64,000 bases of DNA from positions 62,001 to 126,000 of the forward strand of contig NW_024067848.1 in NCBI RefSeq assembly GCF_009389715.1, in the 5' to 3' direction. A model generated the notes under the pieces. That model ran no database searches. It saw only the letters and a list, made by a program, of their open reading frames with translations, and had not been told where the DNA came from. The DNA is from Phoenix dactylifera. Taxonomy: Eukaryota; Streptophyta; Magnoliopsida; Arecales; Arecaceae. Positions 34,615 through 47,100 of the stretch are shown here, in pieces (the stretch's first letter is position 1; each line of letters opens with the position of its first letter). The position numbers and the translations under genes were made by a program.

Positions 34615-35665
34615 GGGGTGGATACGCATCCTCGAGATCCAGCCCTCTTAATCTGCCATGCCGACGTCCTCCTGATCAGTCCAAGTAGGTCCTTGGCTTT
34701 CATCTCTGGCTTGCCTATCCGGTTCCAAACCCTTCTATCCACAGCCTCACATGCAGGGATCGCCAGCGCTAGAACCTGCTCGGCCAGCTGCTCGCCAAAT
34801 GCCCATCGGACGAAATGCTCATTCCATCCCGCTCTCCTGGTGCAAACATGCTCGCATGCTCTCTCTCACAGTTCATTCTTGGGACACTTTCAAAAGCCAG
34901 AAGAATTGCCTTAGCTACAATGATAATGTCCCTTTTATTGTCACAAAATAATAGAATGTCATCCGCAAAGAGCAAGCTTTTGATTGAAATGAAATTTTGA
35001 TTCTCTCTAGTATCTTCAATGAGACCAATGTCAACTGCCTGCTTAAGGAGAGTCGGAGATAAAGGGTCTCCCTGCCTTAGTCCTTGCTTGCCCCTGATCT
35101 ATTTATAGTTCCCATTTACAAGAGCAAACGAGGCGAACAAAGGAAGAGTTTGAATCCAGTCAATCTAAATTGTAGGAAAGCCTCCGGCTTGGAGCACTAA
35201 GAATAGGAAATCCCAACTGACCTTGTCAAGGGCTTTCTTGAAATCCAATTTGCATTGAACACTCTTGTACCCAGATCTGATACAATAAGCTAGAATTTCA
35301 TGGGCTTTCTTGAAATCCAATAAGCTTTCTTAAATTCCTCATGAAGGATCAGGAGATCATTCTTAATCAAGCACCAGTATCTTCGAAAGAAGGAGAGAGT
35401 GAGAAACAAGCTGCTCTTGGTGCCATTGAATTTCTGATTTCATCACAATAAAAGGCTTCCGAAAGAGCAGTGAGAACGACAGAAGCATGGCCAGGAAGTA
35501 GGCTCCGATTAATAGAATTCCCAAACAAGCTTTTGAGGTATGCATGCAGCTTTAAGGCAATCTTTCCCTGGGAATTGTACACAATCCCATTGTCCAAAAG
35601 AGAGGCTATATCATTTCTTCGCTTGGACCAGACAATTTAACAGGCCATTTTGGACTCCAATATAT
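34615..35665 (-). mobile_element. LINE relic (reverse-transcriptase part), minus strand
   Basis: The minus strand reads the reverse-transcriptase catalytic block LLFADDILLFCDN near 34930-34975. Upstream on the same strand are remnants of the preceding RT blocks (around 35000-35300, for example a GLRQGDPLSP-like stretch), and near 35370-35600 a weakly conserved region containing LKSLFGNS. Frames shift often, so this is an old copy without endonuclease, RNase H or poly(A) tail. Ends are approximate. Confidence 0.7.
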
Positions 35666-36045
35666 AACCTTTTCTTTTTCTCTGAGCGGAGAAATTTAAC
35701 TTGAGGTTTTCTTTTTAGGTGGAGAAAACAAAGTTAATTTCTTGTTCCTTGTGTGTGGTATGACAAGGATTTGATGAAAAAAAATAATGCCTTCTTTTCT
35801 GGCTCGGGCCCTTGCTAGATTTCCTTCATATGTAGCTCTTGACGTGGCTGTTTATCTCTTCCCAGATTCCATCATGATCATTAAGACACAACTGCCTATC
35901 ATTGCTAATGACATGCAGCATGACTGTTATTGTAGCCTGTAGGCTTTTGGGTGGCCAATACTTGTACCTCAGCATTTTCAGTCTTGCTCTATATTTTGGA
36001 TGGCAAATATATAAATACCTATGTATGTACATACGTACGTATGCA

Positions 36046-36055
36046 CGCATACACA

Positions 36056-36086
<31 letters not shown>
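36046..36086. repeat. CATA microsatellite
   Basis: About ten ACATAC/ACAT units, running into a TATATAATA stretch. It follows a looser ACGTATGCACGC region. Confidence 0.85.
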
Positions 36087-36089
<3 letters not shown>

Positions 36090-36512
36090 ATATATAATAT
36101 ATTATGAAATATAAATCTTTATAAAAATTGTGAAAATATAATGAGATTTAAAGTATTATTTGTCTAATGAATACTAATCCTTGAATTTTAAAATATTATT
36201 TTGATCAAAGAAAAATATGAAATGATGTCCATTTTTCTGGTTTTGTAACAGCTTTTATAAGAAGACAGCTGCAATTGTTGTCATGAATATATCTTTGAAC
36301 AAAGTGAAATTAAAAAATATATATATAAATTTTTAAAATAATTTTTCTTAGAGGAAAATTAAAGATGTATGATAATGATTACTGTTCTTATCAATTGGAA
36401 CATGACAATCATTTTAATCAGATAATATCTAAGCGTAAAATAGAAGACATTTTGTTTTCTATTCTTTTCAAAGAAAAAGACAGAAAGAATCTAACAACAA
36501 GAGATATTGTAT

Positions 36513-36665
36513 GATGAAAAATGAATATTATTAAGGTTTTGGTGAGAAGTGAATATTATTAAGGTCTTGCTGTTACTTTAGGATGAAAAATGAATATTAT
36601 TAAGGTTTTGATGAGAAATGAATATTATTAAGGCTTTGATGAGAAATGAATATTATTAAGGTTTT
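36513..36665. repeat. Minisatellite with GAATATTATTAAGG core
   Basis: Five copies of a roughly 28-30 base unit (GATGAGAAATGAATATTATT then AAGGTTTT), one pair separated by a unique CTTGCTGTTACTTTAG insert. It is AT-rich with no coding sense. Confidence 0.85.
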
Positions 36666-38138
36666 TTCAAAAATTTAATGAAAGTGATGGTTGCCGGGCC
36701 GGATGCTGTGAACGGCCTCGAAACTGTGAGTGAGCTATCAAAGCTACGTTTCCTCACTCGTCAACAATTCTTTAGCAATTGGACCCAAGCAACCTCCTGC
36801 GATAGGCTTGGAAAAATTGAAGGGCAGCTGAAGATCGGAGCGCAACTTGGATGACCATGAGGTCGTCAAAAAATGAGTTGAATCGATTGACTGAGATGGG
36901 GTTGAGTTGGTCTCCTCTGCAGACAGCCTGCAAGAAGTCTACTTATCGAAGAGTTTTCGGCGGAGGATCTTCCAATGCTGAAGTTAGGATAGAGAAGCAA
37001 TAATATGGAAGAAAGAAATTTCGATAAAATTAAATTCTTTGTGAATGATATCGCATACCTGAGATCCCCAGACTACTTTTTTATATAGGAGAGTCTGTTT
37101 TTGTCGTTTACCTGAATTAATGTAACATGCACCAGTGACCAGGTGTATGTCTGCGGCATGGGCGGCGTACAACCCTGACCGCACGTCGAGGTATTGTTGC
37201 CATAGCTGGAGGCTGCCGAAACTATTAGTTGTTATCAGCATGTGTCGAATGTCTTCTCAGTTGGTCAGCTCCTCGGCTAGGTCCGAAGTCGTTCACCTCA
37301 GTTTGTACCGAGATTGGAGAGGTGGGTTTGGTTTGAGGTCGAGGTGTCCAATATTTTCCCCATCACTTGCCCCCCCCCCCCCCCACTTTCGAGGTCTAGC
37401 TGCATTTCAGTTCGAGCAACAGAAGTCACGTCGTCATCTCGATCAAGGCTATATCCTGAGCTGACATCTGGCTGAATCTGCTTGGGTAGCCGAACCGGCG
37501 TTTTGATCAGGGCCGTCCGTGCCTCTATATAAGAGTAGCTCCGGTTCATGCCTCTAGGACCTAGACCGTGAGGTGGTCAATCTAAGAGTTCGATTCAGCT
37601 CTGATGACCTCTGCAATGGTGAAGGAGATGGTCCGAGCTATGCAAGTCCGCGGACTGCTCTGCAATAAAGATGACGCCTACCGAAAAACAGCTGCCTCTT
37701 ATCATTCGGAAGAGTTTCTGTAGACTCAGCAGTCCTCATTTTTTTTGCTTCTGATGCAGCTGGCTGTGCTCTTAGTAGAGCAGTTTAAGCGGCCGATTTA
37801 CAAGGAAAAAAAAAAAAACAGCTGCCTCTAGAGCTCCTGGTACCTCAATCTCGACATGGGCCGGCCCATCGGTGTTCGAATGGCTCGAGATCGAGGTTTC
37901 CCATATCTTCTCATTGAGCCTGCAGCGCAACATTTGACATCCTAGGTGGGACAAAACTTCGTAACCGGCTGCTGGGATCTTACGTATTCTAATTGGCGCC
38001 TGCGCCGCCCCGCGGCCAGTGACGTCGTTGCTTACGTGCAGACATGATTGGGATTCTTCCGCTCTCCATCTCTCTCTCTCCTCCTTCTTCTTCTTCTTCC
38101 CCTCTCTCCCGTTCGCTATTCCCCAGCCTCCTCTCGAG
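36666..38138. promoter_or_regulatory. Upstream region of the nitronate monooxygenase gene
   Basis: More GC-rich than the DNA to its left. It holds a 14-base C-run (about 37371-37384), a TATA-like CTCTATATAAGAG at about 37528-37540 and a TC-rich leader (about 38066-38110) just before the ATG. The distant TATA (600 bases off) may belong to an old repeat and not to the gene. A TATA-less, TC-rich core promoter next to the ATG is equally possible. Confidence 0.4.
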
Positions 38139-41100
38139 ATGGGTTGGAGAGGGATTCTTGGGTTCGATTACGGCGTCGTCCAGGGCCCCCTCGGCCCCGA
38201 CATCTCTGGCCCCGAGCTCGTTGCCGCCGTCGCCAATGCCGGCGGCATCGGGATCCTCCGTGCCCCCGACTGGGTATCGCTCCTCCTCTAACCCCCTTCT
38301 AGCCCCCTTCCTTTTAGTTTTTGGCCCAAATTTTTGTTCACTTATCGTCGATTAATCAAGACCCATCTCCCATATATATAAAAGAACTCCTTTGTTTCCA
38401 AAGGTGCCCCCCTTTTTGGTTGTAATCTATGGTTTTGGTTTGCTGGCTGAGGGAAGGAACTGATGGGCTTGCTCTAATCGAGAAGTGGGGACTTTCTATA
38501 TTAGTTTAGAGCAACTGTTATTTAATTTCTCTGGTACAAATCAAATCTTGATTTTTAAAAAAAAATCTTTGAGAGATGAACGGATGATGGAAGGAAATGA
38601 GTTCAGCGGCTGAAACCTACCAATTTTGTGGTTTATAATGATCCATAATGCGATATTAGGCATCGCTTGTTGAATATCTATAGACAAGGTGAAGAAATAG
38701 GGGAGTAAGTACTGCAAATATAGCTACACTTTTAGAATTTCAAGCACTAAATAGATCTGCAAAAAAAAGCACTAAATAGATCACTAGGATCAGCACTGCA
38801 TGCACTGGCTGTTAGGAAGGACATTGAGTGGATGTATTGATAGTATTGAATATTTCGTCAAAGGGCGGCACAGAGGAAAAAGCTCCTATGAAGAAAATAG
38901 AAGTGTCTTGTAGAATCTAATTTGGAGTGCATGTGCAGCTCTCCAATTGAATGACAAGCTACGTTTTATATGTGTGACGCGCGTAACATGTAATCTGTTT
39001 GTTAGGGTATAGACTTGTCTCTGTTTGACAAATTTGAGGGTAATAAGTCAGGTTTGGTTAAATCAGTGATGGATGATCTATATCAGAATCCATGACATTG
39101 AATATAAATACTTGGAAATGAAAAAAAGATTTTTTTAAGATCTAAGCCTATGTGTTAAAAAATTTCCAAAAAGGACAGTACCACTAAGGTAAGTGTGATT
39201 TCTTTTTTCTTTTCTATTGGTAGGCTATATATGTTGATAATTTGGATCACTGATTTTGATCGAAGCACTTTAAAGCACATGCAAATCAAAATTCACCTAT
39301 TTTGGATGCTTCTAACTTGTAAACTAAGTTGAAACATTGTGTTATGCTACTAAAACTGCTATGTTCGGGATGATCTGATCCTTAGGGTAAGGGATTAACA
39401 TATGATTTTGGTTTCTAAGCATTTTATATATTATCTATCATGCTTACTAAGAAGGTATTTCATAATTTACTGTATGATTCAATGCAGAGTGTAATCATCT
39501 CATGAAGGGTAATATTTTAATCTTTGCCAGGAAGCACCTGAATACTTGAGGGAGCTCATACAAGAAACAAAAACCTTGACAAACAAACCATTTGGGGTTG
39601 GCATTGTTCTAGCATTCCCACACAAGGAAAATATAAAGGCCATATTGGATGAAGGGGTTGCTCTATTGCATGTTTCCTGGGGAGAATACCCAAGAGAGCT
39701 TGTATCTGAAGCTCATCAAGCAGGTGTCAAAGTCATTCACCAGGTAAGTGCACTTATCCAATTCTTCAGTTTTTGGAATTCACCATTCTCGTCTGTACAT
39801 GTTCGTCCAGTAACACTAATTGTACATGAAGGTTTATGCTTCATAACTTACAAAAGAAATATATTTAAAGTTTCAAGTTATGCAGTATACCGGTTGTCTG
39901 AAACTCTTGGCTATAGCTATACTTGGTTGAAAACTTCTCTTTCACAATTGTACAGGATAAGGGTGTCGTTTAAGGGTTTCATGTTTTCTATTATGATCTG
40001 TAGTCTGATCAGATTTTAGTCATTTCTATTATGAACATTTCTTTAGAAGGAGCAGTAGACCTTTCTAAGTACAGGCTTTTTTAACAATTTATCTACCTAA
40101 GTTTATTTCAATCACAATATCAGAAACACTATAGAGCATGGAAGTACAGATTTAAAAAATTCATATATGTTTGAATTAAAACAGTGCACAGGCTGTCTGC
40201 TCAGGTGCCAATTTTGACAATGATTGATATATCAAATTTATAATGCCAACTGCCAAAAAATGGAATCATTTATGGCAAGGATTTAACTTTCCCCAGCTTG
40301 CTATAAGAATACCTGGTCTGTAACCCAGTGCATGCCATTCCCTCATTGCATGCATTCGGGGATCTGAATGAAAAGGAATTCATTTAATTTTATCTTTTGC
40401 ACCCTCGCTTTCTATATCATATCTAATGGCGTCGTCATGCAGTCATTGTGTTGCAATACAACCTATCTATTCCTTGAGTCTTGAATTATGAATTTGCGCA
40501 TTTATTCTTTCTCATCACTTTTCCAAGCATATTCCATTAACCTCTATGGCATTCATTAGCCTTTCAAGAAATAATGACACATGTATTTTCTGTCTCACAG
40601 CAGATCCTCTGTATTATTTGATGACTTTGGAATGACTTCTTAACATTTTGTAACTTGCATCGACTCCTTTACTTGTATTAGTCTTTTGTGATTATTTACC
40701 ATTACTACAGTTTCTTTTATGTTCCTGATGAGCATGATGCTTGACATTTAAGCAAAATTTTCAGGATTTGCTTTAATGTTTCTACTAGTGAGATGTAATG
40801 TTACATGTTTAACGTTCTCTATTGCTACAATCTGTTGTCAAGGCAGTACTTATAATTATTTGTGATTTGGAAGGCATCTCATTTCCCAAATCATGTTGTT
40901 AATTCATTGCTTGAATATCGTTTAAGCTAGTAACAGATTCTGAAACATTAGGTAATAAAGAGGATTATTAAGGCTGGCTCTTCAGTTTTCACGTAGTTAC
41001 GTGATTTGATTATTTGCTTTCTTATATAGGTTGGATCTTTTGAAGATGCAGAGAAAGCCAAAATTGCTGGTGTCGATGCAATTATTGTTCAAGGTCGAGA

Positions 41101-44100
41101 GGCTGGAGGACACATTATTGGCCAGGTATGACCAGACATCTAGGGCTGCAACTAACTACCATTTGTTAAAATGAATAAGAACTTAAAATATTAGTTCTGT
41201 GACTTGCTGGCATGCAGTGCTACAGTCATTTCAGTTGATCAGATATCTTTCTGCTTGTATACATGCAGAAGAGTATGTATTAGACTTGCATAAATGATAT
41301 TTTCAAAAGCTCAAAACTCAAATTTAATGATAATAACATTTAAGTTTTTCGAGCGATACAACTTAAAAATTGGACAGAATATTAATCAGTCTTTCACTGA
41401 AATAAATGAGCTACAGGCAACCTTAGTGTACATTGTCTATCAGGTAAAAATATGTAATTCAGAAAGCACAAAATGTGAAGATGTTATGTTCATGTTAAGA
41501 TGCATGTTCATACTATGAATGCTTTGTCCGAACATCCAATCCCCTTCATGTAGCATGTTGCCATCGTAGAATAAGTACTTTGTCCTTTTTGAACTTGCAT
41601 TATATACACCAATTAAATTTGTTTTACTATTTCGCTAGATGAATTGGTGCATTTTTGTGACTAAGCATAGTGCATCATTAATTCAATTGTTGTGATTCCT
41701 GTTGTCTTGGCGGTGCAACTCTAGTGAAGGCTTGTTCAAGAGGCTAGTGAAAGATGGAAGACACCTCTGGTCATCAATGTTATGTTCTAGCTATTTTCCA
41801 TGGAATAGAAAAGGAGAATCATTTGTATCAAAAAAAAAAAAGAAGAATCGTGTACTCTATTATTATTGTATTCATGATTCTCTACTAAAAGTTCACATTT
41901 GTTTGTCTTACATCAGTAAGGAAGCAACCTCACCATAATAGTGTTACAAGACCTAGCAATGGAGATGCTTCCTTTGATTATTTAAGTGGAGGCAAAAAGG
42001 AATAATCTGATTACTACCACTTACCCTAGGATGACTCCTAAGCTTGTCCACTAAATGCTATAATGTGAGGCAAGAAAATGTAACAGGAAAATTTAATAAA
42101 AACAAGAAAAGCAAATAAAAATGAACTAGAAGGCGTGGATAGTTGTTTTTCAAAACAAATTTGGTTGATGGCTTTGTATTGGATGTAGATAAGGGTGGAT
42201 TTCTAATCATGATAGTGCATGACTTTTGAAATCCTTCATATAGGTCACACAAAATTTGAGTGGCTTAGGATTTTTTTCGATGTTTAGAAGGGATTTCAGG
42301 TTCAGTTTCCTAAGTGTTAGATCATATGGTACTTATTTTGGAGTATTTTGAATAAATTATAGGTACTTTAGGGAAAAAAATATAGGGATGGAGTTTTCTC
42401 TAATGATGACCGGTGGTGGAGATAGATGAGCTTAATATTGTAATAGATTTAGTCAATCTTCTTCATGGTTGAAATTGAGGTATTTTTGTAGACAAAGATG
42501 GGAAGATGGATGACCCATGGGAATTAGTTGGATGTAAGCAAGAACTAGAAGGGGAATGGCTCTTATACATTTGTTGGGGGAAAATGTCGTTATGCCCGAC
42601 CGAACAGACCCCCTCCGAGCAGGGGCCGACCGAGCAGACCCCCTCCGAGCGGGGGCCGACCGAGCAGACCCCCTCCGACCCGGAAGCAGCCGAACGGTTC
42701 CACCAACCCGAAGACGCCCGACTTACGCGCTGAGGTCACATTCCCCCCCTGCGGCGCGACCGAAAGACCACACTTTGTCCTCGTCAACAATTAATGTGTA
42801 TGGCCCCTGCAGGCACTCAGCTCACTCAACAATTAAAGCGTATGGCTTCGGTTGCCTACGGACATCAAGCCTCTTACGGCAAGCCCGCTTGGCTACGAAT
42901 GATGGCATGACTCCACAAGGGCTTGAGAGCTTTGGCCTAATCTTCTACAATAACAGCATTGACTCACACGATCGAGTATTAATTTCTACCGCATGCCCAA
43001 TTGTACGAAAGGCTGTTTGCCCCATCACATCACAGGTAACCCAGCCCCCTCTATAAAAGGGGAATTTCTCCATTTTGAGGGGGAGGAAGAAAAATTCTAA
43101 CTACTTCTACCTCCGTTCATACACTTGCCCTCACTGACTTGAGCGTCGGAGGGCCGGCGCCGGACAGCCCGGCCACCGGCTTTTGCAGGTCCCCCGGAGG
43201 ATGCCGCATATCGCTGGATCACCGCTGTTCGCCAAGCCCTCCCGGAGCTCCTCCTCCTCAGCCGACGGCCGCCCCCGGGTCCAATTTCCAGCAACAGTTG
43301 GCGCTAGAGGAAGGGACCGAGTCGCGACCATGAAGTTCAGAAGCAAGGAAGCTTCTAATGCCTCTCGACGTCCTCTGCCTAGCCCTAGACACTCTGTCCA
43401 GAACTCATCCCCTCCGGCCGATTCGACTCCCCAAGTTCGGCCGGAGCAGTTTGATGCTCTGGTGCAGCAGGTCCAGGCCTTGGCCGCTGTTGTCCAAGGC
43501 CTGCAGCCCAGGGGTGTCCCGACAGCGCCGTTCCCTCAGGCCCCAGTTCAGCCGGTGCCTCCTGTAAGTGGACTGCCCCTCCAAGGCCAAGATCCCCATG
43601 TTCAGGCCTCCCCCTGGAGGGAACCCCCGGTGAGGGGTCCTGGTGACTGGCCACAACCGTCAGAAGCCGAGTCAGTCTCAGGGCAACCTGCGCCGGAGCG
43701 GACCGCCGCGGTGATCCCCCAGAGCGACGAGCTCGACAAGAAGGTCGAGAAGCTGGAGCGCCAAATTGAGGCGCTCCACGGCAGGAGGTTGGGACGCGAT
43801 GGCGACTTCGAGTTCACCGCGAGGTCCCCCTTCTTCCAACAAATCGAAGATGAGTCGGTCCCGCCAAGGTTTAAGATGCCCCAGGTGGAGCCTTACAACG
43901 GCAGAACCGACCCCCTTGACCACCTGAAAAGCTATCGGGCCTTAATGGCCCTGCAGGGAGCCTCGGAGGCCATGCTTTGTAAAGCCTTTCCAGCAACACT
44001 CCGAGGAGCAGCTCGGCTTTGGTTTACCGGGCTGAAGCCTAGCACCGTCTCCTCTTTCGAACAGCTCGGTAGGCAATTCGCCAGCAATTTTGCTGCCAGC

Positions 44101-47100
44101 CGACCCCAGCGGCGGACCTCAGACTCCCTCCTCGATATAAAACAAAAGGAGGGAGAGTCCCTCAGGAAATATTTAGACCGTTTCACCGCCGCAATATGGG
44201 AAGTCCGGGAGCTTGACCAGTCAATTGCCATGTCAGCACTGAAGACTGGGGCCCGGTCTTATAGATTCCTCTTCTCCATCGAGAAGAATTTCCCTGCTGA
44301 CCTCACTGAGATGCTGGTTCGGGCGCGGAGTATGCGAAAGCCGAGGAAGTCGTTGCCTCTAGACGGAGCGGGGCCGAGCAGACCTCCAAAAAGCAGAGGT
44401 GTCGTGAGGAGCGCGGCCGTCCCAGAAGCCCATCTCCGCGCCGTGCCAAGAACCCGCCTCATCTGAAGAATCCAGCTCGGCTGCCGGGACCGCTCTGACC
44501 AAGGTCCCCACCTCGGCCGAGATCTCTGCCGCGGCCCCGCATACCCAACGGAAGGTACGAAAATTACACTCCCCTTACTGCTCCTCGGACCGAGATTCTC
44601 ATGGAGATCGAGGGCCGGGACTATTTCTGGCCCCCGCCCCCGAGACGAGATCTCGGGGCCTGGCGTAACCCCCAGAAGTACTGCCGTTTCCACCGGGACC
44701 ACGGCCATGATACGGAGGACTGCTTCCAACTTCGGGACGAAATCGAGGCGCTCATCCACCGGGGAGTGCTCGATCGGTTTGTACGGAACCGGCGTGAAGA
44801 GAAAAGGCCAGTGGAGAATACCGCAAAGTCCGAAGATCCAAATGCCAACAGGCCCATCGCCGGCACCATCAACACCATTCGAGGCGGAGCCCCGGTCGGA
44901 GGAGCTACAGAGGAAGGAACCACCCCGAAGCGCCTGCGCGCCTCCGAAACCATCTCGTTCTCGGACGAAGACTTGGAGGGAGTTGAAACCCCCCATGACG
45001 ATGCTGTGGTCATCTCTATGGTTGTAAACAAGTTTGATGTAAAACGTGTCCTGGTTGATAATGGAAGCTCGGCGAATGTTTTGTATTTTGATGCCTATTC
45101 AAGAATGGGGATGACAGAGAAGCAACTACGGAGGATGCATGCCCCACTGATCGGATTTACTGGGGACTCCGTTCCGGTAGAGGGCGAGATCGACCTCCTG
45201 GTCACGGTCGGGCTCGCTCCCCGAGAAAGTACCGTGAGGATGGAGTTCCTTGTAGTGCATTTGCCCTCGGCCTATAATGCCATCCTTGGACGACCAACGT
45301 TCTTCGAGCCGTGGTCTCAACCTGCCACCTGCTTATGCGATTTTCCACCAGCCAAGGAGTCGGCGAAGTCCGTGGAGACCAGACGGTAGCAAGGCGATGC
45401 TACATGGCAACCCATGAGGCAAAGCAACCAGCCAAAGTATCGGTTCTAACGCCAAATAGCAAGCTCTCGGACGAAACTTTAGAGGTGCGGGTCGGCCCTA
45501 AGAAGAAGCGGGTAGAGCCCGGTGAACTGCTCATCCAAATCTCTTTACGTGAAAACTGTCCCGAGCTAACCGTGCAGGTCGGCTCCGGCCTTGATGCTTG
45601 CGAGAGAGATCGCCTTATCAGCTTCCTGCGGAACAACATGGACGTCTTCGCCTGGTCGTCCGCTGAAATGCCAGGGATAGATCCGGAGGTCGTGGTCCAC
45701 CGACTCCAAGTAAAGCCAACCTGTAAGCCCGTGCGACAGAAGAAGCGAAGTGCCGCCCCAGAGCGACAATGAGCAGCAGCCGAGGAAGTTGACAAGCTCC
45801 TTGAGGCCGGCCTCATCCGGGAGATATCTTATCCGGAGTGGCTCGCCAATGTGGTCCTTGTCAGAAAAGCTAGCGGAAAATGGTGCATGTGCGAGGACTA
45901 CACCGACCTGAAGAAGGCCTGCCCAAAAGATAGCTTCCCGCTCTCTAGTATCGACCAACTTGTGGATTCCACCTCGGGATATGAATTATTGTCTTTCATG
46001 GACGCATTTTCAGGGTACAACTAGATCCGGATGGCACCGGAGGATGAAGAGAAGACGGCCTTCATCACCGACGGGGGCACCTATTGCTACAAAGTTATGC
46101 CTTTCGGCCTAAAGAATGCTGGAGCGACTTATCAGCGGTCGGTCAGCCAAATTTTTAAAGACCAAATAGGCCGAAACATGGAGGTCTATGTTGATGACAT
46201 GTTGGTGAAAAGCCGAATGGCGCAAGATCATGTGACCGACCTCAGTGAATCATTCTCTACACTCCGAAGGTACCGAGTGAAGCTCAATCCAGCCAAATGT
46301 GCGTTCGAAGTCACCTCGGGCAAGTTCCTTGGCTTCGTAATTACACAGCGGGGAATCGAGGCCAATCCTGAGAAGATCCGAGCGCTCCAAGAGATGACGC
46401 CCCCGAGGACAGTCAAGGAAGTGCAACGGCTTACAGGCAGAGTCGCAGCTCTCGGGAGATTCGTCTTCCGATCGGCCGAGCGCTGTCTTCCATTCTTTGC
46501 GGCTCTCAAGAAGCCAAAGAACTTTTTATGGTCGGCGGAATGTCAGCAAGCCTTCGAGGAGCTCAAGTGCCTTCTCGCCTCTCCTCCGCTGCTCACGAAG
46601 CCTCAGCAGGGCGAGCTCCTCTACCTATACTTAGCCGTTTCTTCTGTAGCAGTGAGCTCGGTCTTGGTTCGAGAGGAGAGCAAGCTCCAAAAGCCGGTAT
46701 ATTACACCAGTCGGGTTTTGAGGGGTGCCGAGACCCGATACTTCAAACTGGAAAAGACCGCCTTCGCCCTGGTCGTCTCAGCTCGAAGGCTCCGGCCTTA
46801 TTTTCAAGCTCACACGGTGGCCGTACTAACCGACCAGCCAATAAAACAAATCCTGCAGCGATCAGATCGCGCTGGTCGAATTACAAAATGGGTCATCGAG
46901 CTCGGAGAGTTCGACCTTGAATACCGACCCAGACCAGCGATCAAAGCGCAGGCACTCGCTGATTTTATAGTCGAGTGCACTGTGCCAGACGAGGCCGAGC
47001 TCGAACCTGCACCAGCAGAGCAGACCCCGAACTCGATGTGGACTTTGCATGTCGACGGTTCTTCAAACTCGGGGGGTAGCGGAGCGGGCCTCATCCTCAC

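Noticed and set aside
38019-38138. Earlier in-frame start for nitronate monooxygenase (40 extra residues)
   Set aside because: The extra part is Phe/Ser-rich translation of a TC-rich leader. The family starts at MGW.
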